Below are positions 50,090-59,041 of a stretch of DNA of 64,000 bases, in pieces. A model generated the notes under the pieces. It did no database searches. It was not told the origin of the DNA and saw only the letters and a list, made by a program, of their open reading frames with translations. Source of the stretch: Apricaphanius iberus (lineage: Eukaryota > Chordata > Actinopteri > Cyprinodontiformes > Aphaniidae); the NCBI GenBank assembly GCA_028564705.1, contig JAPXFQ010000075.1, forward strand, positions 1,240,001 through 1,304,000, written 5' to 3'. Each line of letters starts with the position of its first letter. Position 1 is the first letter of the stretch. The translations under genes and the position numbers were made by a program.

Positions 50090-51488
50090 CTAACAGCGCA
50101 TACCCATTCAAAAATATATTGTTGACAATGTTTGTCTTCTCTACGCATCCCTCTCTTGAACACATACACAAATCCCTCCAACATATCCCCATGTCCCCCT
50201 TCCCTACCCACACCATTAATGTAACAAAAATAAAGAAAGCGAGTGGCAGAAAGGGATGGGGAAGAAAAAAAGAGAAAGGTATGATCTTGCCTTCTGAGTT
50301 ATTTTCTATGATCATGATATACCAGGCCTTGATTCTAAAAAGATGAGGATCGAATCCCATATTTTGTGGAAGACATGAATTTTACGTTTAATAATGTAAG
50401 TGAGCCTTTCAACAGCCATGCATCAGGAAAGTTCTGTAATCCATGAATTTAACAAGGGACCATGGATATTTTTCCAGTGCCTAGCTATAAGATGTTTTGC
50501 ATGTAGTAGGCAGAGGTTCACCGGTATTCTTTCATGAATTCTGAGTGTTAAAGTATCTGGCACAGAATACAGCTCTTTGGGTACAATTGAATTTCTTTGT
50601 TTAAAATATTAGATACTGTGTTAATTATCTTGTCCCAAAATTCTTGTAGGTGTCCACATTTCCATATACAGTGACACCGGGTGCCTTTCTCGGTTCCACA
50701 TTTTATACAGGTGTCTGGGATATTTGGGGTGAATCTGTTTAGTTTTTGAGGAGTTATGCTTTCTCATGAGCCAATTATATTGAGTCAATTTATGTCTGTT
50801 AATTGATATTGTTTGGGCTTGTACAGAAGCTTTCTCCTACTCCACTTCTGAAGTTTTCTATCCATGCAAATCTAATCTAATTGGAGGTCTCTGTAGTTGT
50901 GTCAAGCAGTTGCTTATGGATCATTGGGAGGAGGATCCTGAATTTTCCTCTAAGAGTTTCAAATGACATAAGAATATTATTTTTGTGAAGATCTGATTTC
51001 TTCTGTAGTCCCAACGGTACCCATTGCCTAACTCCAGGATCAGATTTATCTGGTTTAAATAATGCATTACCCCAAATGGGAGTGTATTGAGATGGTTCAT
51101 TTTTTTCTCCAACATGTTTTGTTATTCATGCAAAACTATAAATACCATTAAAGGTTAGGAGGCTGGAGTCCCCCTCTGTCATACGGCAGGTGTAGTAGTG
51201 TTATCAGTAGTCTTGGCCTTCTTTCCCAAACTGCTGTATCAACTCAACTAAGGCAGGCATTAAAATCTTAAGGTCTGAATGATATAAAATGTCATCAGCA
51301 AATAATGAAATGTGATGTTCTTGGTCTGAAATACGAATCCCTGTTATTTCTTTGTTACTTCTGATTGCTATTGCCGGGGATTCAAGAACCATAACAAATA
51401 AAAGTGGGGACAGAGGGAACCTCTGGCGAGTTCCCCTCGACAGGCTGAACGGTTCAGAGACCACATTATTTAGAATAACTTCAGTTAA
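50090..51488 (-). pseudogene. L1 retrotransposon (outer), ORF2 3' half and 3' UTR
   Basis: Minus-strand frames read LTEVILNNVVSEPFSLSRGT RQRFPLSPLLF with the FADD active-site box at 51291-51302 (SLFADDIL), then ALVELIQQFG. Further on come the C-terminal ORF2 parts (around 51115-50450: MSFETLRGKFRI-like, YKMWNREGHPVSLYM, VFHKIWDS) and an A/T-rich 3' UTR. It is directly continuous with 60830-59042 once the inserted elements are removed: the codons Y-*-Q-P-L at 59042 onward join T-E-V-I-L-N at 51488. Stops and frameshifts are frequent. It is the oldest layer of the nest. Confidence 0.85.
51472..51488. repeat. Left 17-bp target-site duplication of the plus-strand L1
   Basis: AGAATAACTTCAGTTAA here and at 55535-55551 flank the plus-strand L1 insertion. 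The original single copy belongs to ORF2 of the minus-strand L1 (codons for LTEVIL). Confidence 0.9.
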
Positions 51489-51734
51489 AAGGAGGTCTAG
51501 ACCTACCAAACTTTCGTCATTACTTCTTAGCCAACAGGCTCCAATACACATCAAGATGGTTAAAACACAGTTCTCTTGATGAGTCCTGGGTAGATGTTGA
51601 ACAGACACTATGCAATAAGATAAAACTTTCAGATCTACCATTTATTAGCTCAAATATAAAACAAAATGAATGTTTAAAAAGTATTAGTATCAGCTCCTCT
51701 CTGACAGCTTGGTTGGAATTTCTTAAAATGACAG

Positions 51735-51830
51735 ATTCAATTCAGTTTATTTATATAGCGCCATTTCACAACAAATGTCATCTCAAGGCACTTTACAAGA
51801 AAAGTTATTACAATACAATGTTTAATCTAG
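51735..51830 (-). mobile_element. Short L2/Rex1-like LINE tail inserted in the plus-strand L1
   Basis: 'tttatttatatagcgccattt' and 'caaatgtcatctcaaggcac' match the inverse 3' end at 9045-9100. It splits the L1 coding sequence between SLTAWLEFLK (before) and the WNNQDILPNK-like block (after), so it is a secondary, very 5'-truncated insertion. Confidence 0.75.
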
Positions 51831-52383
51831 GAATCAAGAGACCTTACTGGTCCCATGCATACGTATACCCATCTGGAATAACCAAGACATCTTACCAAAT
51901 AAAATGCATGATCAATTTTCCAAACTGGAGTTGTAAAGAAATTGAATACCTGGCGCACATATTTGATGGAACTGACTTTATCCCATTTAATACATTGGTT
52001 AGACAATACGGAATTAACACGAAATAAATTCTTAGAATATCAACAAATTAAATCCATTATAAAAAATAAATTTAGGCTCAATACAGTTGATTTACAAATT
52101 CTAGGCAAGGTTTTACACTTTCTTAATCCTAACCCTCCCAAACTGCTATCTAAAATATACAAAACATTAAATTGAATAGATAAATCAATAGCCCTTCCGA
52201 TTTCAAAATGGTAGATGGACTTGTCCATCTAATTTGACCAGAACCTCTGGTCTCAGATTTCTTTAAGAACCTTTAAATTTCTTTAAAATCCTAATCTACG
52301 ATTAGTACTATATAAAATCCTTCATAGAGTACATCATACAGGAAATTTCAATCAAACGCAACTGGACTTGGTAATTTGTCTTG

Positions 52384-52425
52384 GAAGACGTTTCACCTCT
52401 TATCCAAGAGGCTTCATCAGTTCAC
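52384..52425 (-). ncRNA. Hammerhead-ribozyme-like core in the Penelope terminal repeat
   Basis: On the minus strand CTGATGA (plus 52414-52420) is followed by a 6-bp stem CCTCTT/AAGAGG (52411-52406 with 52401-52396, 4-base loop) and then GAAAC (52394-52390). This is the order and spacing of the hammerhead catalytic boxes. Penelope-like elements are known to carry hammerhead motifs in their terminal repeats. I could not define helix I or a cleavage triplet with confidence; a bulged G sits at the base of helix II. Confidence 0.4.
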
Positions 52426-52469
52426 GCTCGCCGCTGACCAGGCTGGGACTGGTCCAACTAACTGGTGTG

Positions 52470-52655
52470 GAGACTCTGTTTTGGAGGGAGTTGTCCTGTG
52501 TAAGTCGTTCTCTTACTGTGACCAAAGCCTCCATGGTAGGAATACAGGTGAACAATGAAGTCACGTCATAGGAAACCATTGTCTCATCTGGATCCATTTT
52601 TAGATTCCGGACTTTGTTCACAAAGTCTATGGAGTTTTGGATGTGGTGTGGGGTG
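52470..52655 (-). pseudogene. Penelope-like reverse-transcriptase fragment
   Basis: Minus-strand frame with YTPHHIQNSIDFVNKVRNLK, then MDPDETMVSYDVTSLFTCIP (motif A, aspartate in SYDVTSLF) and TMEALVTVRERL. It then runs into terminal-repeat sequence. Upstream and downstream reverse-transcriptase motifs, including the metal-binding YADD-type motif C, are missing. It lies head to head with the endonuclease fragment, which would normally follow it on the same strand. Confidence 0.85.
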
Positions 52656-52680
52656 TATCCTGGCACCTCTGGTAGGCAAC

Positions 52681-53028
52681 CTGGTGTATGCAATCCAACG
52701 CAATGAAGAATGCAAGGACCTCTACATTGGTGAAACCAAACAACCACTGTACAAACGCATGGCCCAACACAGGAGAGCTAACTCCTCAGGCATGGACTCT
52801 GCTGTTCATTCACATCTCAAGGAGAAAGCCCACTCCTTTGAGGACAGCAATGTCCAGATATTAGACAGAGAGGACAGATGGTTTGAAAGAGGAGTAAAAG
52901 AAGCCATCTATGTAAAAGTAGAGAAACCATCGCTAAACAGAGGAGGAGGCCTGAGACATCACCCATCTCCAATTTACAATGCTGCACTTTCATCCCTCCC
53001 TAGAAGACTCAAACAAATTAGCCTCTAA
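52681..53028 (+). pseudogene. Penelope-like GIY-YIG endonuclease domain
   Basis: Open plus-strand frame reading LVYAIQRNEECKDLYIGETK, QPLYKRMAQHRRA, then DREDRWFERGVKEAIYVKVE and KPSLNRGGGLRHHPSP, with stop TAA at 53026-53028. VYAI...LYIGET is the GIY-YIG signature, and the E of VKEAIYVKVE with the following Asn/Arg-rich block is typical of Penelope endonucleases. The domain itself is uninterrupted (about 115 codons) but is detached from its reverse transcriptase, so it cannot act as the full protein. The frame upstream to 52555 is the reverse side of the RT fragment. Confidence 0.85.
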
Positions 53029-53382
53029 TAACAGAAACAACTGTGACTCCAACGACTGTCGTTATAACACAATAGGGCACTAATGAAGCCGAAACCTAAC
53101 CTCCACCAATAGGCGGCACACCAACGACCGTCGTTAAGACATGGAGCACAAAGGATCCAATGACATAATGATTCTTGTTCAAGAGGTTAAATAGCTGAGT
53201 CTGAGTGAAACGTCTTCCAAGACAAATTACCAAGTCCAGTTGCGTTTGATTGAAATTTCCTTGAGAATACCTGTTTACAATGTGCAAGCAACCTACCAGA
53301 CAATTATATTCATGCTCTTTGGTTCTGCCCACCTGTTAAGAAATATTGGTACCAGATATCTGAAGACCTATCACAGCTGGGG

Positions 53383-55534
53383 GGGGGGGCCGGGCCTAAA
53401 TGTCTGTACAACCGGCTCTGGAGCGGGCCGTTGGTCGGCGGGGCGCTGCTGCCTTTTCCATCTCCCTGGGCTGGTTCTTGTCGCTGGCTCTCCGATGGCC
53501 CCTTTCCGGGCCTGCGTGTTGGGGTGTCGGCGGGTGGCCGGCGTCTTTGTGCCGGGTCGGTCAAATTGGCACTGGACATGGCTCCTGGTTCTTGGTCCAA
53601 GCACTCTGCAGGGTGCTGGGGTGGGGCCCTTTGACTGGTGTCGGTCAGCCTCCGCGGTGGGCTGGCCAGGTGGTGGGGTGTGGACTGGTGGATAGAGGTG
53701 CTGGGTTCGGTTCCCTCCTGGGTTTTGGGCGGTAGTAGCAAGGATGGAGGATGTCGACCTGGGGGGTCGGCCACTTGGGGCTTCAATCTGTTCACGGGCC
53801 CGGCGCAGCATGGCCGGGGTATCCGAGTTGGTGGTGCGCTGGGTTCCGGCCTCAGCACAGGGGCCCTCGGTGTGCTGGCGGTGCTTGGGGCCTCTCTTGT
53901 TGGCAGGGAGGCGTTTACCATCTAGCAGAAGTGCTCTCCCTAACGGGGTGCGCTTGGGACTGGGGGAAGGGTGTAAGGGGAGAGGGTGGGCTAAACTCAG
54001 CCTGGGTGTCTAGTGTCCTGTGTGTTGTTAGTAGTCTGAATGTTGGGATAGATTTAGGTCTCCCCCTGGGATGGGGGCGGGCGGATGGCCTGGGCCCCCA
54101 TGGGGCTCGGGGGAGCCGCTACAGTGGGCCCCGACTTGACGTTCTGGGGCCTCCCACCCCTGGTGGATCGGGCTGAACAGGAATGCCTATTGGAGTCAGC
54201 AGGGGAGCTGGCTCCATGGGGATGGCATCGTGTCACCCCAGTTATTTCCTCCCCATCCCAAACTGCCTCTGGCCACCTGCTCCTTCATTCTACCATTCAC
54301 AAGGCCTTGGGACGTGGGCACTTCACTGGGGTGCGGGATGGAGTTTCCGTCTTCGCTACCCGGTGGCGGGCCTGGGTCCCAATTTTACTGTACAACTTAG
54401 AAAGTTACACTTGCAACAATTACATGACACACGCACATGTAGGGACATGGCGATGGATGCGCTTCGGCGCTGGAGGCGGGGCCTCGCCTGTGGGGCCGGT
54501 GCCCCCTGTTTAACTGCTGCTAGACACTGAGGGCCCGGGGTGGGAGATGGTGGTGCCCGGCAGTATTCCCATGTCCCACCCCTCTGTTTTAAGTGCACAT
54601 GAGAACAACACGCAACAACACCACAATTGAGCGGGGAGAGAGAGGCTGGAGGTCTTTCCACACCCCTGTTTGTTGAGCCATCAGGGGTTGGAGCCCGGGT
54701 GGATTATCAGGCCGTCTGGTCGGGCACCTGGGCTGGTGGGCAAGGGGTTCGTCTCCCGGGTGCAGGGGCAGGGTGCTCTATTGGGGCGTCTGTCCCTGGG
54801 TCTGGGAGTATAGAGTATGTATTGAGCATCTGTTCCCCATACTGTCCCTACGATCTCTCGGGCCAAAGTATTGCTGCTGGTGGGTGTTCCCCTGGTGCTT
54901 CCATCTGTTCCTCTCTTGGTGGGTGATTGGCCCTTTGCTGGTCCGCCTGCGGCTCCTGCCCTCTGTGGGACTCTGGACGCATGCGTCTCCTGCCCTCTTC
55001 ATGTCTGCGTCGATTCCTGTAGGACGGATTTACGGTTCCTTACACCAGCTATCAATCATTTGCATGGGAAAACCTTATTCACACCTGCATGCTCGCACAC
55101 ACACATAGGTGTGGGGACATTGGTGAGGACGGACATAGCTTGAGCTGAGGTTATTGTCATTAGTTAGTTGTTACCAGGAGCTTACCAGAAACATTAGTAT
55201 TTTGTTTATTAATCCATGCTTGTGTGTAGTGAATGTGTAATTCTTAGTTTATATTACTGGATCTGAACTATTGGTGTGGTTCTGTTCAGTTCGTTGTTTT
55301 TGTTTGTTTTGTTTTACCGCTTCTCTGCCGTCCGGCAGGGGTGGAGGACTGGGATGTTTTCTTGTGTTCTTTGTTTGCCTCTTGTGTCGTCGGTTCGCGC
55401 TTCTGCTGGTCCTGTTTCTCTTCTTCACATTCTTCCTTTCTTCCTTCTTGTCTCGGTTTCGTGTCCATGACTTCAGGAAACTGAACCCACAGTAATCAAT
55501 AATAAAGATTTTTCATTAAAAAATAAATAAATAA
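53383..55534 (+). other. G/C-rich 3' UTR of the plus-strand L1
   Basis: About 2.1 kb of sequence unlike the rest of the window: G+C- and G/T-rich on the plus strand, starting with a G run. It is laden with GGG-TGG words and ends in CA-rich and T-rich parts, with AATAAA at 55501-55506 and a short A-rich tail. Fish L1 elements have such long G/C-rich 3' UTRs. Several long overlapping frames on both strands (up to 203 codons at 53310-53921 minus) arise from base composition and are not genes. Confidence 0.75.
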
Positions 55535-55551
55535 AGAATAACTTCAGTTAA
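55535..55551. repeat. Right 17-bp target-site duplication, and piggyBac target TTAA
   Basis: Second copy of AGAATAACTTCAGTTAA. Its last four bases (TTAA, 55548-55551) are the site used by the piggyBac element; the duplicated TTAA is at 59038-59041. Confidence 0.9.
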
Positions 55552-55921
55552 CACTAGAAGACCCAGGATTTTTTGCTCTACCTATAAAGCCCACAGGTAA
55601 GCCGAAAGGCTGGATGGCCCCCTGTGAACCCTCCTTTTGTTATGTAAACGGGGCAATCACTGGGACACCACAGGAGGGGGGATATGCAGAGCCACTTCAC
55701 TCAAAACACCTTGACATAAAATGGGGGAGGGGGACAATCAGGTAGGAGCAGGATTGCTAACTGACTGTCTGAGCAAACATATGAGCTGAATCAAAATGTA
55801 ATATATGTAGAAGGATGTAGACGTTATCAGAACCCTACAACACTGGGCTTCCAACATCCCCACCAGACACATAAGAAAAGTAATAGAACAGAACCACATC
55901 AAATAAAGCACTCAAAATCTG
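55552..55921 (+). repeat. piggyBac left terminal inverted repeat
   Basis: About 370 bp, from CACTAGAAGACCCAGG to CACTCAAAATCT. After the first 30 bases it follows the inverse of 58660-59037 almost base for base (for example CTACCTATAAAGCCCACAGG, AATCAGGTAGGAGCAGGATT). Confidence 0.9.
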
Positions 55922-56526
55922 TGGTAGCCCCACTAGTCATTTACAGAATTGCTCATCAAGTTGATATCTGTACAAGATTTATTTTATGTAACATTTTCTT
56001 CAAACTGAGATACACCCGAAACACATTTGATTTGTTATATTTAAGAATTTGTACATTGTTTTTGTCTGTTTTGCTCTTTCCCTCTATTTTCTCTTTTCCT
56101 GTCTCTCCCTGTCTCAACTCATAAAAACCAGACTGTTGCTGTTTGCCCACACTGTGATGTTATGTTATGTCAAAGATATGATATTATATGTCTGATTTCA
56201 AAATATCAGTTATGTATTTGAGCAGTGCCAGGTTCTGCTCAACTCCTCAGGTCACCTTTACGCAGAGGACAAAAGACATTCACACCTCAATTCTCACACA
56301 TGCTTAGAGGACGCACCCAAGCGGCATTGCCATGCGAATGACCAATGTGGCTGATGTGACTGCAACCACCCCGACTAGTTTTGTGGCCGTTGACCCACCT
56401 GACTCCTTGACGACTCACTAATTACTGTTTATCACATTGTGGATAAATAGCTCACTGCAAAAAGCCTACCACTTCAGTACCCTCAAGAATTCTGTGGCGT
56501 ACAAACCTCCTCTCCAAGGAACGAAG

Positions 56527-56872
56527 ATGCAGAGAAGATTCAGCACTCAACAGGCACTGGAAATGGTCCTGGAAGGAATAAACCCTTGTGACTCAGATGG
56601 AGAAGAGATAAACGTTCAGCCGGATTCGGACTCTGAGCTGTCTTCAGGTAAAATTCAATTTCATATTATTTGTTATTTTATATTTCATTTCAGGCAGGAA
56701 GGTGGAAATAGTGGTGCACATATCACCATGTGAATAGAGTTTTGGGGCTTCTTTCATCAGACAGCCTCCATTTTGTTTCTGAGTGCAGGCCTCCGTTTGT
56801 TTCTTTTGGTTCTTATCCTGAGGTCCTTGCACCTTAGCACATTAGCCAACCTATTTGAGATGTACTGGAATG

Positions 56873-56908
<36 letters not shown>

Positions 56909-58432
56909 TCATAATTTGAATTTGTTCCCATTGCAGATGAGGAGACTGCTCCTCAGCCAAAAAAGAGAGCTCGGGTGGGGACTGACCAGACAGAGACGGT
57001 GAAAGATGGCACAGTGTGGTGTGAAGAACAGGTGGGGAAAAGTCTCCATTTCACCCCTCCATCTCCATACGGCGCAGATGGAGAGCCAACGGCTAAGGCC
57101 AGGAGGTCCATCTTGAGTCGTCTTCAGAGCTTCCTGTGTTTTATCACTCTGGAAATGCTAAGTTCCATTCGACACTGTACTGTTGAACATGCATGGCAAA
57201 TGGAGCATGTGGACTGGTTCATGGCCCTCCCTGAACTAATGGCATTTATTGCTATTGTTATCTTGCGGGGGCTGACCAAGGTTCCATCACTGCATGACTG
57301 CTGGTCAGCAAACCTGGGAAACCCCCAGATCATGGCAACTATGTCCCGAAATCGCTTCCAAGAAATCATGCACCACCTACGCTTTGACGACAAGGACACC
57401 CGCAGTGAGCGAGCAAAGACGGATAAGTTTGCTGCAATTTCCGGTGTGTGGGGTTCGTTTGTCACCAACTGCATCACATCCTACAACCCTGGTCGACACA
57501 TCACCATTGATGAACAGCTTTTCCCGTCAAAGACTCGCTGCTGTTTCCTGCAATACATTTCAACAAAACCTGACAAGTTTGGGATCAAGTTTTGGGTGGC
57601 TTGTGACTTGAAATCCAAACACATCTGCAATGTCCTCCCATATCTTGGCAAGGACCCCAGTCGTTCCAGTGGAGAGAGACTGTCCGAAAATGTAGTGATG
57701 AGGCTGATGGAACCATTCCTGGACAAGGGCAGAAATGTTACCACGGTCAATTTCTTTACATCGCTGTCACTGGCACAACGACTGCTTAGCCGGAAAACCA
57801 CCATCCTCGGCACAGTCAACAGGATTCGGCGAGAAATTCCACAATCAACAAGACAGAGGGACCGTGATGAATTCACCACTCAGGTATTTTCAACCACTGG
57901 TGCCACACTAACGGTGTATGCGCCCAAACGGAAGAAGACAGTATACATTCTCAGCAGCATGCACCGCGTCATTCAGACTGAGAATACCACCAAACGGAAG
58001 CCAAACACTGTCACCCTTTACAACACCACAAAGTGCGGCGTTGATGTGATGGACCAGATGGTGCGGGAGTACACTGTCCGCAGAGGAACACGGCGCTGGC
58101 CAGTCGCTGTGTTTTATAACATGATTGATATGGCAGCACTGAATGCACATGTGCTCTATCAAGCATGCACCGGGAGGCAGGAGAGACGGGTGGACTTCCT
58201 GGTGGAGCTTGCAAGAGAGTTGGCTCATTCTCATGTGGGTGCAAAGCAGGCACAAAGGGAACAATTGCTTCGGCTACAACCTTCAACACCTAGCCCTGGG
58301 AAAAGAGCAATGTGTCAGGTTAAAAATCAGTGTACAAGCAATCATGCCACTCTGCGATGTATAGGCTGTTACAAATACACATGTGGCAAATGCAGAAAGG
58401 AGACGGCTTGGCAGTGCATGGATTGTGAGTGA
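56527..58432 (+). CDS. piggyBac transposase, two exons, catalytic Asp 2 changed to Val
   Basis: Exon 1 is 56527-56647 (ATG with purine at -3) and exon 2 is 56937-58432. The intron has GTAAAA donor and CCCATTGCAG acceptor, and splicing makes G|AT an Asp codon. The product is 538 residues, near the usual piggyBac length. It has an acidic N-terminus (DSDGEEINVQPDSDSELS), a basic KKRAR patch, then the DDE_Tnp_1_7-type core: TIDEQLF with Asp 232, TTVNFFTSLSLAQRLL where Val 311 sits at the second catalytic Asp, and GVDVMDQM with Asp 410 and Asp 413. A C-terminal Cys-rich zinc-binding region (CIGCYKYTCGKC, CMDC) follows. Spacing 232-311-410 matches 268-346-447 in the moth enzyme. The first ATG is used; upstream sequence in the same frame lacks ATG. 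It would cut and paste at TTAA, but this copy is probably inactive. Confidence 0.9.
56648..56936 (+). other. Intron of the piggyBac transposase gene
   Basis: 289 bp, GT...AG, with a (ATT)n tract of about eleven units at 56873-56906 just before the acceptor. Without splicing the first frame stops at 56731. Confidence 0.75.
56873..56906. repeat. (ATT)n microsatellite
   Basis: About eleven perfect units inside the transposase intron. Confidence 0.9.
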
Positions 58433-58659
58433 TTATTGAAATGTACTCACCTCACTCATTGTTACATACTGTTTAGTTTTCTCTGTGTGCTTGAAAACTC
58501 AAAGTTCCCTGAGGGAGTCACCCCAAAGGGATCAATAAAGTTTTAAGCCTAAGTTCTAAGTCTCACTCACTTCCACTCTCTAACACTGTATCCTGATAAT
58601 ACTTTTTTATTATTATTATTATTAGTAAATATCATGAAGGCCCAGTTGGGATAACCCCA

Positions 58660-59037
58660 GATTTTGAGTGCTTTATTTGATGTGGTTCTATTCTATTACT
58701 TTTCTTATGTGTCTGGTGGGGATGTTGGAAGCCCAGTGTTGTAGGGTTCTGATAACGTCTACATCCTTCTACATATATTACATTGTGATTCAGCTCATAT
58801 ATTCTGCTCAGACAGTCAGTTAGCAATCCTGCTCCTACCTGATTCTCCCCCTCCCCCATTTTATGTCAAGGTGTTTTGAGTGAAGTGGCTCAGCATATCC
58901 CCCCCCCTGTGGTGTCCCAGTGATTGCCCCGGTTACATAACAAAAGGAAGGTTCACAGGGGGCCATCCAGCCTTTCGGCTTACCTGTGGGCTTTATAGGT
59001 AGAAAAGCCAAATGGCTGCTCTCTGGTAGTTCTAGTG
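58660..59037 (-). repeat. piggyBac right terminal inverted repeat
   Basis: Inverse counterpart of 55552-55921; its outer end reads (inverse) CACTAGAACTACCAGAGAGC. The left arm has a different and slightly shorter outer segment. Confidence 0.9.
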
Positions 59038-59041
59038 TTAA

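Larger units (their letters stand above)
52340..53261 (+). mobile_element. Penelope-like element with inverted 5' half
   Basis: Bounded by perfect 57-bp inverted repeats (52340-52396 and 53205-53261) holding AGTCCAGTTGCGTTTG-type terminal sequence. The left half is in minus orientation (terminal repeat plus reverse-transcriptase piece at about 52655-52470). The right half is in plus orientation (GIY-YIG endonuclease at 52681-53028, 3' UTR, partial terminal repeat). It splits L1 coding sequence between LYKILHRVHHT and ENTCLQC. It is not able to encode a full protein. Confidence 0.85.
51489..55534 (+). mobile_element. 5'-truncated L1 retrotransposon inserted in the minus-strand L1
   Basis: Begins abruptly in the C-terminal part of ORF2 (GGLDLPNFRHYFLANRLQYT, then LDESWVDVEQTLCNKIKLSD, LPFISS). 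It continues at 51830-52339 (SFNELVQKYGI-like and FLEYQQIKSIIKNKF segments) and 53262-53382 (ENTCLQCASNLPDNYIHALW, CPPVKKYWYQ). It is interrupted by an L2-type tail (51735-51830) and a Penelope-like element (52340-53261). A long G/C-rich 3' UTR follows and ends in AATAAAGATTTTTCATTAAA plus an AAATAAAT tail. The 17-bp duplications mark both ends. The coding part has frame disruptions. Confidence 0.88.
55548..59041 (+). mobile_element. piggyBac-type DNA transposon, structurally complete
   Basis: Flanked by TTAA at 55548-55551 and 59038-59041. The element proper (55552-59037, 3486 bp) starts CACTAGAA and ends TTCTAGTG. It carries unusually long terminal inverted repeats and one two-exon transposase gene on the plus strand. 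Removing it rejoins the L1 minus-strand frame. The arms are nearly identical apart from the outermost 30-40 bp, suggesting a rather recent insertion. Confidence 0.93.

Noticed and set aside
53310..54661. Long overlapping frames on both strands (up to 203 codons), Pro/Gly-rich
   Set aside because: They lie in the G/C-rich 3' UTR of the plus-strand L1, overlap each other on opposite strands and show only composition bias, with no domain.
57481..58289. Minus-strand frames of 92-132 codons
   Set aside because: Antisense shadows of the piggyBac transposase.
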